A stretch of DNA of 64,000 bases from Cryptomeria japonica (lineage: Eukaryota > Streptophyta > Pinopsida > Cupressales > Cupressaceae): contig NC_081411.1 in NCBI RefSeq assembly GCF_030272615.1, positions 46,228,517 to 46,292,516 of the forward strand, written 5' to 3'. Below are positions 1 through 10,966 of the stretch, piece by piece; within the stretch, counting starts at the first letter, position 1; each line of letters starts with the position of its first letter. The translations under genes were made by a program, and so were the position numbers. A model generated the notes under the pieces. The model saw only the letters and a list, made by a program, of their open reading frames with translations. It had not been told where the DNA came from and did not search any database.

Positions 1-1109
1 CGTATGGACTGGAGTCTGCCTTGTAAGGATTGAAGTTTACTAATATTTCTTGGTGGTTGCATCTCCAAGATGGCCTTAACTTTTGCTGGATCAGCTTTGA
101 TTCCTCTTTTGGATACAATGAATCCTAGGAGCTTCCCGGAGGTTACTCCAAAGACACATTTCTTGGGGTTTAATCTTACTTTGTATTTTTCCAACCGATC
201 AAAGATGACTGAAAGTATGTCTAAATGTGTATTTCTATCTATTGACTTGCCCAACAGGTCATCGACATAATCTTCCATGGTTACATGCATGAGGTCATGA
301 AAGATAGTAGTCATGGCTCTTTGATATGTAGCGCCTACATTCTTTAGCTTGAAGGGCATAACATTCTAGCAGAAAGTTCCCCAAGGACAAGTGAATGATG
401 TTTTGTATTGGTCCTCGGGCGTGATCTTTATTTGATTATAACCAGAGAATCCATCCATTAATGATAACATTTCATGACCTGCTATGAGATCAACAATCAA
501 GTCAATATTTGGTAATGGGAAGTCATCCTTTGGACAAGCTTTGTTGATGTCTCTGAAGTTTGTACATATTCTGATGCTGCAATCTGGTTTACTAATAGGC
601 ACCAAATTAGAGATCCATTCAAGATAATCAATTGGGTGTATGAATCCGACATCCAATAATTTCTCAAGTTCTGCTTTGACTAGTAATGCCACTTGTGGAT
701 GCATTTTTCTTAATTTCTATTTCACTGGTTTTGCCCCTGGTTTGACTGTCAAATGATGCATTACGAAATCCGGATCCAATCCAGGCATATCAGTGTATGA
801 CCAGGCAAAGTTGATTTGTCATTCTTTGAAGAAACTTATGAATTTTGACCTTTCGGACTCTGTCAATGATTGAGCTAGAAATATGTTGCATGGAACCTCT
901 TCTGTACCAATGTTTGTTTTGATAGTCTCCTCTACCAACATGGATGACTTTTCCTCATATGATGCTGGGAGAATGTCGAGCCTTCCATCTTCGGGTGCCT
1001 CAGAGAGGTTTTTGCCCTCAGATATGTCCTTTCTTTTTACTTTTTTGGGGTCAGACAGTGCCACAACGTGGTTTTCACCATAAGACCCTTGATTTGTTCT
1101 TATTTGCAC
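1..1109 (-). pseudogene. Gypsy reverse transcriptase region (broken, truncated by window)
   Basis: The conceptual product shows reverse transcriptase blocks in order: a lead-in ending FISFFKE, then 'PISKPDCSIRICTNFRDINK' (about 526-585), 'SLMDGFSGYNQI' (about 434-470), and the catalytic box EDYVDDLLGKS (about 245-280), where the Asp pair binds metal. The connection 'LNPKKCVFGV' and 'LGFIVSKRGIKAD' follow towards base 1. The frame is constant from 1109 leftward but is cut by in-frame stops, for example a TGA just left of 819 and TAGs near 717 and 366. A frameshift near 1105 separates it from the G-patch region. RNase H and integrase are outside the window. The family is certain; activity is excluded. 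Confidence 0.93.
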
Positions 1110-2308
1110 ATTTTTGCACTGGAAGGTCTGACACCCTCACCAAAATATGCCACGCTGTTGAGTTCTATAGTGTATCCCTCCTTATGGTCCCCATGAGGAA
1201 GATCATCTCGTATGCCCAGATAGTCAATAAAAGCTTCATCATTTTGGAATGTGTCAAACTGTGCAGGTCCTTCATGATCCCAGTCAATGAGTTGGTGGTG
1301 AACAAGGGGAAGGCCTTCAATGTCTTCGAAGTTAGCGGGGCTAAGAGTGCAGATGCAATTATATTCGGGTATGTCAAGGTAATTATCGAGGTCATCGATG
1401 GCACTCTCCTCATTAGTCTTGATTGCGAATGAATCCAAATTATCATCACTAGTAGCGCATTCTGGGACAGGGGTTCTCATCCTATGTGATTTCAACCTAG
1501 GACCTTGAGACAAGGATTGTGTGGAATCCTCATGGGTTATTTCTTGACCAACTTTGAATCTTTTATAAAATTCCTCTTCTTCTGTGGGTTCATCTGGCTC
1601 TCTGAATATCTCAGTGAGCTCATAGTCACTGGAGGATTTATCTGAGCCCCATTCCCATTCATTGGAATCTGTGGAATAGTGATCCTCTTGTTGAATTTTG
1701 TTAGCTTTGATTTGTAAGGCTTCTTCTGTCCTTTGGGTGTGGGCCTTGGAAGTTAAGAAACCAAGTCCTTTCGAGCGTTCCTTTTTGAAAGTCAATTCAG
1801 GTTGTAAAGGTTTAATGATGCCTTCCTTTCGTAACCCAAGAGGGCTTTTTCCATCATACCCAAATTTTTGTAGAATTTTGAAGCCTTTGCCATATTTTTC
1901 ACATGGTAGACTGATGTGATCTTGTGTGTCCTCTTCATTGTCTTTGTAAAACATTTTGTATAAATCCTCCTCTTCTAGTTCACCCCATCTTTGAAAGGTA
2001 GTAGGGTCCCATTTGAGTATCATGATGGATACTTGCTTGTTAGGATGTGGTCTTCCATATTCTTTTGGGGAACTCATGACTTGTCGTAGGTACATGGTCT
2101 GATTTAAAGTATATTCCCCCATGCCTTTGTCCTGAAACTTGCCTTTAAGCTCACCTTGTTTTGATGTCGAAGGTTTCAATGACTTAGGATCAATGTATGC
2201 CGAAGAAGGAACAACTTCACGATTACTGGGAATGATGGTCTCAGTCTTTGATTTTAGGTAATTGTAGTATATGAATGGATTAGGATCACCATCAACTGTT
2301 ACCTCCAC
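1100..2308 (-). pseudogene. Gypsy pol segment with G-patch-like domain between protease and RT
   Basis: This open stretch of 402 codons links protease to reverse transcriptase. Residues about 139-184 contain a glycine-rich block (YGKGFKILQKFGYDGKSPLG, then RSKGLGF) that looks like a G-patch, a nucleic-acid-binding fold also found next to some retroviral proteases. The rest is acidic and low in complexity (runs of Glu/Asp/Ser about residues 215-260). It overlaps the protease reading frame by a few bases in another frame. The protein continuity suggests a 1-nt indel near 2300 rather than programmed frameshifting. A second frameshift near 1105 ends it. Whether the G-patch binds element RNA is inference from the family. 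Confidence 0.75.
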
Positions 2309-2937
2309 TTATGAGGAAACTTAATGCATTGGTGATACGTGGATGGGACTGCTCTCATTTCATGAATCCAAGGGCATCCTAGCAATATGTTATAAGTGAC
2401 ATCTAGATCCAGGACTTGACAAACCACATCCTTTGTAACTAGCCCAACTCTGAGAGGTAAGGTGACTGTTCCCTTGGATGAACGCTCTTCATCATCATAT
2501 GCCTTGATGGTGATTTGATTTGTAGAATTCACAGCTTTATCAGAATATCCCAATTGTTTAATAGTGCTCAGTGTACAAATGTTTAGACCTGCTCCTCCAT
2601 CTATCGGGACTCTTTTTATTCGATGTTTGTGTATGAAGGCTTCAACATGTACCGGTGCATTATGTGGCTGACTTACGAAGGTGTCATTGGCTTCTGTGAA
2701 AGTAAGGGAATGTGGAACGGAAAGGTATCCCACCATGGCTTGAAACTAGTCCATGTTCAGATCAGTAGGAACGGTAGTATCTCTCAAGATTTTGTCAAAA
2801 ATGGCTTTATGAGCGGGGGATATGCATAAAAGCTCAAGGATGGAGATAAGTGTGGGTGTCTTCCCTAACTGTTCTACAAGGTCATACTCAGGTTTGGTTG
2901 ATGAAGAAGTGGTGTTTTTAGTTGGAGCACCTTGCAA
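2299..2937 (-). pseudogene. Gypsy aspartic protease (retropepsin-like)
   Basis: The product processes the Gag-Pol polyprotein. The active-site block reads VPIDGGAGLNICTLSTIKQLG (about residues 40-60 of the last open segment): the usual D-S/T-G is D-G-G here, a variant seen in plant gypsy proteases. Downstream, TYNILLGCPWIHEMRAVPS matches the conserved 'LLGxPWLH' segment that follows the flap in this family. One in-frame stop (2746-2748) splits it. It is in frame with the gag region to its right, as expected of a single Gag-Pol polyprotein. At its end a frameshift moves the frame to that of the G-patch segment. Confidence 0.85.
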
Positions 2938-3036
2938 AGTGATTTTACCTCGACAAGTTGTGACATGAGATTCAGAGGTAGGTTCGGAAGAAGATCCAAC
3001 ACCTTTTAGGACGATCTTGGGTCTCTGGGTAGAATT

Positions 3037-5106
3037 CTAAGGGTTTTTGTCCTTGATGATAATGGTAGAGATGTAATTGTCCATCGAAATGTGATTGATA
3101 GTTGAATCATAGTTATAGGTTGCTCTGGTATAGTTGGTTTGGTCCTCTCTGGCTTTAGCTTTTCCTTTGTCATGTTTTGGGAATGGTTCCTTAAACATCT
3201 CATGTTCTTGATTAGATGAGTGTCCTTCAATTTCAATATCACCTCTATCAATGAGATCTTGTATGATGTTCTTTAGTCGATGACAATTTCCTATCTTATG
3301 ACCTTTTCTCTTATAAAATTCACAATACTCATCATCATTCCACCAATTTGGTTTGACCTTTGGTTCATATGGAGGAAAATCTGGAACTGTGATTACCTTG
3401 TTTGCCACTAGCTTCTTGAAAACTGACTCAAGTGGTTCTCCCAATGGGGTGTACTTCCTTCATGATCTGGAAGTTGTTTGAGTATTCACTTGATTGTTTG
3501 TAGAACTTGATCCCGAAAAGATGAATTTGGGTCGCACTGTGTTGGCATCAACAACACCATCCTCAACTATATTCTTGTTTTTGTTCCAAAATCTCGGTTT
3601 GTCTTTTTCCTTAAAGTCATCTTTGTTTTCTTTGAATATCTTAATGACTCCTTGTTCAATTAGGACCTTCTCTATTGCTAAGCCTTTTTCAATGACGTCC
3701 TTGAAGGTGGACAAACAAGCTTTCCTTAAGTCATAACCAATCTCTTTGTTAACATTCTGGGTGAACATTTCTACCATTTGTTTTTGTGGAATTTCACAAG
3801 AGCATCTGCTGGCTAGATTTCTCCATCTTTGTAAAAATGATGCAAAAGACTCTCCCTATTTTTGCTTGGTGTTGCACAAAGTAGTGACTGATATGTCTGT
3901 CTCTATATTGTAGGAGAAATGTTGAATAAATGCCTCTGCTAGATCACCCCATGACTTAATACCAGGTTGGAGTTGGGAGAACCTTTCCATAGCTTGATCA
4001 CCTAGGCTCTATGGGAATAGTCTCATCAAATATGTCTCTTCTAATACTACCTTAATGCAGGCTATGAAAAACTATCTTATGTGTGCCTTAGGATCCCCTT
4101 TTCCTCTATACTTATCAAATTTAGGCGTCACAAAGTGTGTAGGAAAAGGAGGAATTGGAATGCTCTTGTCAAATGGATAAGGACATATGTCTCTCATTGT
4201 GTATGTTGGCTTTGGTGTATTTATGTCCTCCATTTTCTATTGTAAGTCCCTGATTTGTTGCTCCAAATTGCTCTTCGGTGGAGATTGACTTCTTGGACCA
4301 TACCCCATGCTTGAGGCACCAATTGGAGGAGGAGCATGTTCCATATATGGATTATATTGATCATACACATGTTCATATGGAGGAGGTCTATAATGATGCT
4401 GTGTATATGGACCACTTGGTATAGATTCATGTTGAGAAACACCATATCAATTTTGTGCATGTATACCATACTCCACAGGCATGTCATGTTCTAATGTGTT
4501 GCCCCCAAATTTGACATGGGGTTTCCTTGTGTCCAAATTTTGAGCATGCCTTTGAATATCCAATTGCTTTGGTGGTTGATCCTTAGCATTGGTATGTGAT
4601 TGAGCATATCTGTCTACATAAGACTTCCATAATGGTCTGTGAAGGTGAGTATCATATGCTTGACCATGTGTATGTGGGACCTCTGGTTTTTGAAACAAAG
4701 ATGATGGTGATTCAAGAACCATATGTGGTCCTCTATTGCCTCCACTATTAGGCCTTCCTTGATCCATGTTGGAGTGAGGTTGTTGCAAAGGCCTGTGTTC
4801 CATTATTTGAGACATGTCAAAATCATGAGGTATCTTGGCTCCACTTTGTGCCATCATTTGTAAGAAGTATTGTCTATCCCTCCTCATTATTTCCTCAACC
4901 AATTGATTGAAATGGGGATTCATAATGGATTCTTCCACATCTGCTGAATGTACAGAAAAGTTGTCCATATTGTCATTGTGTGTATCATTGTTGTTTATAG
5001 TGTCCATGTTCTCAATATTTGGAATGTTTCTATAGGCATCCATGTCAGGTAATGTGGTATGATCAGAATTGAAAAAGATATCATTGTCATACTCATAAGA
5101 ACTCAT
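3037..5106 (-). pseudogene. Gypsy Gag with retrotransposon gag core and CCHC-like knuckle
   Basis: One reading frame runs from the ATG at 5106 to 3037, broken only by stops (TGA at 4447, several TAG). The N-terminal 200 residues are polar, rich in Asn, His and Pro. The middle (about 3780-4200) has the typical core, including 'MERFSQLQPGIKSWGDLAEA' and 'FASFLQRWRNLASR', which is the capsid-like region. Towards the end, YCEFYKRKGHKIGNCHRLK is a degenerate zinc knuckle (the second Cys is Tyr) followed by LKNIIQDLIDRG, a pattern common in plant gypsy Gag. Function would be RNA packaging and particle assembly. Inactive. Confidence 0.85.
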
Positions 5107-5644
5107 GTTTGTGGACTCTTGAGCCTCTTTAGTTTCTCTCCTAGATTTTTGAAGACAAGTTTCAACTATGAACTAGGTATTGACCAAGATGTGTGAGACT
5201 AGATGAAAAATGGAAAAAGCATGGAAGACCAAGAGTTGAATGGAATGTAAATGAATCTAAGATGTACTTGCAATGTCCAAAGTCTAAGACCAAGTATGTA
5301 TGTAGTAGAGTAGATGTGACTTCCAAAGAGAGGATAGTTTCTCTTGATGAGGTAAGTTAACCTTGACTCTAAGTAAGACCAAATGAGACCCAAAGGTAAG
5401 AAACCTTGATGAGGGACCACTTAGCAAAGTGTTGTTGTATGTAGTGTGTTGACAAAGTATGATGAGGACAAGCAAGTGACCTTTTGACTCAAGTTTATAC
5501 AATTGTGAATGTAAAGTAAGATGTGAAGCAATGATGGACTTTGTGAGACCCAAAGACAGGTTGAATGCTGAATGAAACCCTAGAGAAATGACCTAGGAAG
5601 CTCAAGAATTTTGAAACTGACTGTGTTTGTTTGCTGGACTGTAA

Positions 5645-5860
5645 TAGTTTTTTTCAATTCTGAACATAGACGCGCCTATATACTTCACAGACACAGTTTC
5701 CTGACATAGACGTGGCTCTGTTCAACATAGACGCGTCTCTGAGATTTTTTTGCAAAGTGTAATGTTGATTCTAGGAACACAGACACGTTTCTGCCCTTCA
5801 CAGATGCGGTTATACAACACAAACGCTATTATGTCAGACACAGACACATTCCTACAAAAG
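5645..5860. repeat. Degenerate short repeat array A (core cacagacgcg) in gypsy leader
   Basis: The motif c/a-acagacgcg, with variants such as catagacgcg, cacagacacg and cacagatgcg, recurs at irregular spacing of roughly 20-45 bases. The CpG in the core is variably changed to TG or CA, as expected from cytosine methylation and deamination. It is not a CRISPR array: units are short, irregular and without constant-length spacers. Confidence 0.7.
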
Positions 5861-7065
5861 TTGTGCAATTTTTTTCAATCTGTGAAGTCATTTTGTTGTG
5901 ACCAAATCTGACTGTTTGATTGTTTTTTGTGACAAGAGGACACAATGTTTATGAAGACCCAATGTTTGCAAGTGTCTAGACTCAAAATGACTCCAAGAAA
6001 AGTGTGTTGTTTGATGTAAAAATGTTTTGCATACACTTGAAGACACAAAAGACACAATGTTTTGCTGTTTGGTCTTGAATGTTTTGAATGTTTAAAATAA
6101 GTCAAGCACAATTCTTATGGCTGGCCAAAACAATAGTTGTTGATCCCACATGGAGTTTTACCCCCAAGGCTACGCTATTCAGAGTAGATACTTAGATGCT
6201 TGACCTCACTGGCTCCACCCTCGACACTCACTTCTCAGGTCAGCCAAGCATCAGTCCCCACGAAAACTCCCCATGGCAAATTTTGTATCTCTACTAAGAA
6301 CTGTATGTGTGTGGGCTGCTACCTTAGGTCCGACCTCCTGCCCCAACAACTAGAAGGATTTGGGCTTCTAAAACAAAGAGGTGCTAGTAAGGGCATCCAC
6401 TTGTGTGGCCATACATGCAGCACTTTCAGCTCTGTAAATACAGAAGGCTCCCAGCCAGTAGGGGTTACGCCCTACAAATGATCAAAAAAATTGATCAAAC
6501 GGGTTTATGGGGAGACATAGTGTCGATATGAACTAATCAACACACGTTATTCATAGTTTTCACCATGAATATAGTTATTTATAGTGGTTCGGAAGAGGTG
6601 GGTTTTCCTCGCTACCACTTGGGTCATTCTCTTCTCACTATTAGTCCTAATGACCACACGGGAAGACAGGCCCTCTAAAGATTAAACAAAAAGAGCCTAT
6701 TGCTCAAGACATAAAAGACAATGATTCAATTTTAGTGCACCAATTGAAGTGTTTGCTAGTCTATGAAAACAAGGCACACAATAAAAATCCAAAAACCCTT
6801 GTTAAGGACCTGCAACAAAGATTTGTTAGTAGTTTGGATTGTTTGAAATAATCGCCCCTTCCTACAAGCACACAAGTTAGGTAAATTTTAAATCCAAAAG
6901 ACTTTGTGAAAATAGGGGCCTTCAGCCAAATGATTTTGCTTTCAAGACAAGCTACACCAATTTCGTTAGCTAGATCTGAAAAATGTTAGCTCAAAATAAA
7001 CCAGATCTGAAACCCTAAATGTAAAATCCCTAAACTAAATCAATAAACCCAAAATTTGAAACTGT

Positions 7066-7330
7066 TGAACACAGATGCAATTACCCTCAACACAGATGTG
7101 ACTTTGTGACATAGACATTGTTCTGTGAGGCACAGACATGGCTATAGAACACAGACGTGACTTCTGGACACAGACGCGGCTAAAAACACCACAGATGCGA
7201 CTTAATAACACAAACATGCTTTCTCGGAACCTATAAAATAAAATACTGCTAGTAACACAGACACGATTCCAGATGTCGCAGACACGCCAAAAAAACAAAA
7301 ACGTGATCTGAAAGTTTGCAGACACGGGAA
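7066..7330. repeat. Degenerate short repeat array B (core cacagacgcg) in gypsy leader
   Basis: About ten variants of the same core (cacagatgca, cacagatgtg, cacagacatg, cacagacgtg, cacagacgcg, gcagacacg) occur close to the primer binding site. They match array A, 1.4 kb further along the leader, in orientation and core. Confidence 0.7.
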
Positions 7331-7415
7331 TATCAAAATGCTGCTGAAAACGTCAGATCTGCAACTTCAAAATACACAATCTACAACAAGGATGTTAAAT
7401 GCAAAAGGGAAAAGA

Positions 7416-7433
7416 GTCCCACTGGGCATGCCA
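7416..7433 (-). other. Gypsy primer binding site
   Basis: Three bases inside the LTR end, the minus strand reads TGGCATGCCCAGTGGGAC. It begins with TGG, complementary to a tRNA CCA end, and sits where minus-strand priming occurs. I could not assign the tRNA. Confidence 0.7.
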
Positions 7434-7436
7434 AAA

Positions 7437-8213
7437 TGTATATGGTGAAAATGGATAACAATAATAACAATATTGAAAGGCTAAATGAATTCAACCACAA
7501 AACCCTAGCCTAACAACAACAAAGATCCACCATAACATATGAAGATTACCTAAGACAATGCAAATCAAATGAAATCACAAAGATTATACCTTCACATGTC
7601 CAATACGATTTTGATCTCCATTCTTCCTATCTCCATTGATCTTGTTTGATATATTTGCTCTCAGATTTTATGTGCACAAGAGCTCAAAGAATGGAATGTG
7701 GTTGCAAGTAGGATCGTAATGTAGTCAATTGCATAAATTGATTCATTAGAATGATTGATTAGGGTTTGATAATGAGGGAAGCATCTCCTTATATAGAAGA
7801 CACTATAAGAAATGGAGGGATAAGATTGAGAGGTGTAAAAGGAGGTCGGCTATGATTAGAGGGTAGGTAAAAGAAATAATAAACTAATGAAAGGGGTACG
7901 TAGTATATGAATTAAGAGATGAATGACATGTGTCATGAGTAGAAAAGGTTAATGAATTAATTAAATAAATAAAGATTTATTTAATTAATAGAAGAAGTGG
8001 GATCAATTAAATAAATAAGATATTTATTTAATTTAGGAAAAGGATAATTTAAATAAATAAATGTATTTATTTAAATGAGAAATAAGGCTAGAAGAGGATA
8101 AATTAATTAATTAAATAAATAAGGATTTATTTAATTAATAGAAGAATTAAGCTTAGATAATTAAATAAATTAAATATTTATTTAATTAGATTAGACAATT
8201 TTGGGTGTCTACA
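7437..8213 (-). repeat. 5' LTR of the gypsy element (777 bp)
   Basis: On the minus strand the LTR opens TGTAGACACCC and ends CCATATACA (TG...CA ends). It matches the solo LTR at 37540-38313 over its whole length in opposite orientation. The first 260 bases are AT-rich with four or five copies of a near-palindrome built on TTTATTTAATTAATAGAAG and its mirror TTAAATAAAT. A TATATAAG box lies mid-LTR. Confidence 0.92.
7788..7795 (-). promoter_or_regulatory. TATA box of the gypsy LTR
   Basis: TATATAAG on the minus strand within 'CTTCTATATAAGGAGAT'. It is conserved in the solo LTR copy at 37963-37970, which supports it as the U3/R core promoter. Confidence 0.65.
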
Positions 8214-9380
8214 GCAACATACTCCGCTTCCGCTGTAGAATGAGAGATACAACTCTACTTCTTACTCATCCGTGAGACCAGTCTACCACTGAGAAAGAAT
8301 GCACCACCGGTTGTGCTCTTCTGATCATCCACATTACCTGCCCAATCAGCATCTGTGAATACTTTTAGATTGAAATCATTGCTATATGGGTACCACAGTC
8401 CATAGTCAACTATTCCCTTTAGATACCTAAGAATCCGATTGACTGCAACCAAGTGGGATTCTCTTGGACTTTTCTGGAACCTTGCAGTAATGCCAACTGC
8501 ATGAGCAATATCTGGTCTGCTATGCACTACATAATGCAAGTTACCAATCATTGATCAGTATTCCTTCTCATCAACCAATGCTGAGTCATCCTCTTTGGAT
8601 AGTTTACAACCGGTCACCATTGGTGTACCAACCAGTTTACTATCTTCCATGCCAAAGGTCTTCAACACCTTTTTGACATACTTGGACTGAGTGATAAAGA
8701 TTCCATCTTTCATTTGCTGAATCTGCAGTCCAATGAAGAACTTAATCTCCCCTATGAGTGACATCTCAAACTTCTTCTTCATCTCATCTGCAAACTCATG
8801 AATCATCTTGTCATCTCCACCAAAGATAATGTCATCAACAAATACCTCACAGATCAGAATCTAATCTCCTTTAGTTTTCAACTAGATATTGTTATCTTCA
8901 CTTGTTCTCTCAAATCCAATTTTCACAAGATGGGAATGCGGACATTCATACCATGCTCTAGCTACCTACTTTAGACCACATAAGACTTTATGTAGCCTAC
9001 ACACCATGTCACTATCTTCAAATAGGGCAAATCCATCCGGTTGCTCTATATACACCTCCTCTTCATGTACACCATTTAGGAATGTAGATTTTACATCCAT
9101 TTGATATACTTTGAATCCTTTAAAAGCTGCATATGCAAGAAGCATACAAACTCCTTCCAATCTAGCTATAGGAGCAAAAGTTTCTCCATAGTCTTCTCCT
9201 TCTTCTTGGGCATATCCTTTGCACACCAACCTGGCTTTGTTCCTAATCATTGTGCCATCCTCATTCAACTTATTCCTGAAAACCCATTTGGTACCAATGA
9301 CATTTTTATGCTCCGGTCTGGGTACCAAGGACCATGTACCATTTTTCTCTATCTGGTCAAGTTCCTCTTTCATTGCCTTG
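8214..9380 (-). pseudogene. Copia-A reverse transcriptase and start of RNase H
   Basis: The RT opens with [19 protein letters not shown] and [12 protein letters not shown], followed by [20 protein letters not shown], the first catalytic Asp in [12 protein letters not shown], and the catalytic pair in VFVDDIIFGG (about 8815-8843). Then comes 'GIFITQSKYVKKVLKTFGM'. RNase H begins at VFTDADWAGNVDDQKSTTGG and is cut at 8214 near its 'AEAEY' box. Stops inside are TAG at 8966, 8882 and 8861, and TGA at 8555 (expected Arg in 'EYRSMIGNLHYV'). All segments share one frame. Identification is firm; the copy is dead. Confidence 0.93.
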
Positions 9381-9382
9381 AT

Positions 9383-10645
9383 CTAGTCTTCATCTTTATG
9401 TGCCTCTCTGAATGACTTAGGCTCAAATTCAGAGATCAAACATGAGCTTTCTCTGACCTTTCTTCTTGTAAGGATTCCAACATCCTTATCTCCTATGATC
9501 TGCTTAGGATCATGATTTAGCTTGACATACCAAGGAATGGTCTTAACAGATTCCTCTTGCTTTTCTTCTTCATCCTTATCTCCATCGGTATCAACATCTA
9601 CATCTGCCAATGTAGGAACACTATTACTGGTACTTGGTTGACTGACAACTGGTTCCCAGAAGGTTACAACCAATTCATTTATCACTTGCTCACTGCCGGT
9701 TTCCTCAGTTTTCTCAGAGGTTTCATCAACTCTTACATTGATACTTTCCATAATTCTCCGAGTCCTATTATTGAAACACTTGAGAGATTTTCTCTTGGTG
9801 GAATACCCTAGGAATATTCCCTCATCACATTTTGCATCAAATTTTCTCTAGTGTTCATTCCTCTTGATGTAACATTTGCTACCAAACACTCTAAAGTAGC
9901 TAACCACAGGTGTCTTACCAATCCAATACTCATAAGGAGTTTTATCCTTACCTTTCTTGATGAGTACCCAGTTCATTGTGTAGACTACAGTGCTCATCTC
10001 TTCTCTCCAAAAGGTGTGAGTTACCTTTCCTTGAATCAACATGGTTCTAGCTACTTCGACCATAGTCTGGCTATTCCTCTCTGCTAGGCCATTCTACTGT
10101 GGATTCTGGGGGGCTGACAGTTGCCTCTTGATGCCATGTTCTTCATAGTAGTTGAATTCACTGGAAGTGAATTCCCCTCCTTGATCAGTTCTTAGGAACT
10201 TGATCCTTTTGCCGCTTTCCTTCTCCACTAATGCTCTGAAATCTTTGAATTTTCCAAAAGCTTCAGACTTATCTTTCAAGAATGTGACCCACATCATTCT
10301 TGAGTAGTCATCAGTGAGAATCATGAAGTACCTATCACCCTGCACACTCCTAGTTTTCATAGGACCACACAAGTCAGTATGCACAAGATCAAGCAAATTG
10401 TCAGTAGTGAAATGTTTACCTTTAAAGGTTGAGGAAGACATTTTCCCCAATTGACACTCTTTGCACAAGGTATTATCCAGTTTGCTTAGCACCGACAACC
10501 CTCTAACTACCTTGATCTTACTAGCCTTCACGATGTTATCAAAGTTTACATGGCAGAGTCCCCTATGCCATATCCAGCTATCATCAAATTTGGCCATAAG
10601 ACATATACTTATATTTGCATTTAGTTGAAATAGGTTACCTTTGGC
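9383..10645 (-). pseudogene. Copia-A integrase (GAG-pre-integrase, DDE core, C-terminal part)
   Basis: The zinc-binding pre-integrase part reads WIWHRGLCHVNFDNI then CKECQLGK (H-H-C-C type). The DDE core shows the first Asp in LVHTDLCGPM, the second in FLRTDQGGEFTSSEF, and the Glu in an 'NGLAERN' block just left of 10094. The C-terminal conserved 'FGSKCYIKRNEH' and a long acidic linker to RT follow (9383-9751). TAG stops fall at 10094 (expected Gln in 'PQQNG'), 9848 and 9383. Catalytic residues are still readable. The enzyme would insert cDNA into nuclear DNA. Confidence 0.92.
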
Positions 10646-10963
10646 CTACATGTCGGTGGCCACAATTTCACCATTCTTTCCTTTGATTCTACACACTCCA
10701 TCCTTGAATTCTAGAGTGAGACCATTGTCATTCAGCTGGGCAACACTCAGAAGATTGTGTCTGAGACCATCAACCCAATACACATTGTCAGCACTACTCT
10801 TTCCATTCAGAGAGATGGACCCTCTGCCTTTGACCATACATGGTGCATCATTACCAAAATGAACCACACCACCATCATACTCTTCCAAGGATAGAAACTT
10901 ACTCTGGGCACCAGTCATATGGTGACAACAACCACTATCAATGATCCACTCATTGGAATTATC
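10646..10963 (-). pseudogene. Copia-A aspartic protease
   Basis: The active site reads WIIDSGCCHHMTGAQ (D-S-G) around 10915-10955, followed by 'YDGGVVHFGNDAPCMVKGRG' and LRHNLLSVAQLNDNGL, the usual copia protease C-terminal segment. A TAG (10967) lies just upstream and another (10646) just downstream. Both are positions where glutamine is expected or plausible. Confidence 0.9.
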
Positions 10964-10966
10964 AAA

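Larger units (their letters stand above)
5107..7415 (-). other. Long untranslated leader of the gypsy element
   Basis: About 2.3 kb separates the primer binding site from the gag ATG. Short open stretches here resemble nothing I know and are not preserved. The leader holds two arrays of a degenerate 'cacagacgcg'-type repeat (see separate entries). The stretch 6120-6600 is more GC-rich and non-repetitive; I do not recognise it, and it could be an old insertion that split one original array. Confidence 0.6.
1..8213 (-). mobile_element. Ty3/gypsy LTR retrotransposon, 5' part, continues beyond the left edge
   Basis: Reading right to left: 5' LTR, primer binding site, a 2.3-kb leader, gag with a zinc knuckle, aspartic protease, a G-patch-like domain, and reverse transcriptase cut by the window start. 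Integrase, RNase H and 3' LTR must lie outside. The right end (TGTAGACA on the minus strand) abuts copia RNase H coding sequence, so this element inserted into the copia element at 8214-13313; the expected 5-bp target duplication is gcaac (8214-8218), and its mate would be off-window. The coding frame carries many in-frame stops and at least two frameshifts, so it is inactive. A solo LTR of the same family lies at 37540-38313. I did not assign a clade. Confidence 0.93.

Noticed and set aside
944-1432. 162-codon plus-strand open frame
   Set aside because: It lies antisense to gypsy G-patch/RT-lead coding sequence, whose minus-strand product is recognisable.
6200-6481. 93-codon plus-strand open frame in the gypsy leader
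   Set aside because: No resemblance to a known protein, opposite to the element's direction, and in a decayed leader; no support as a gene.
5645-7330. Possible CRISPR-like array
   Set aside because: Repeat units are only about 10 bases, degenerate and irregularly spaced; the context is a plant retrotransposon leader.
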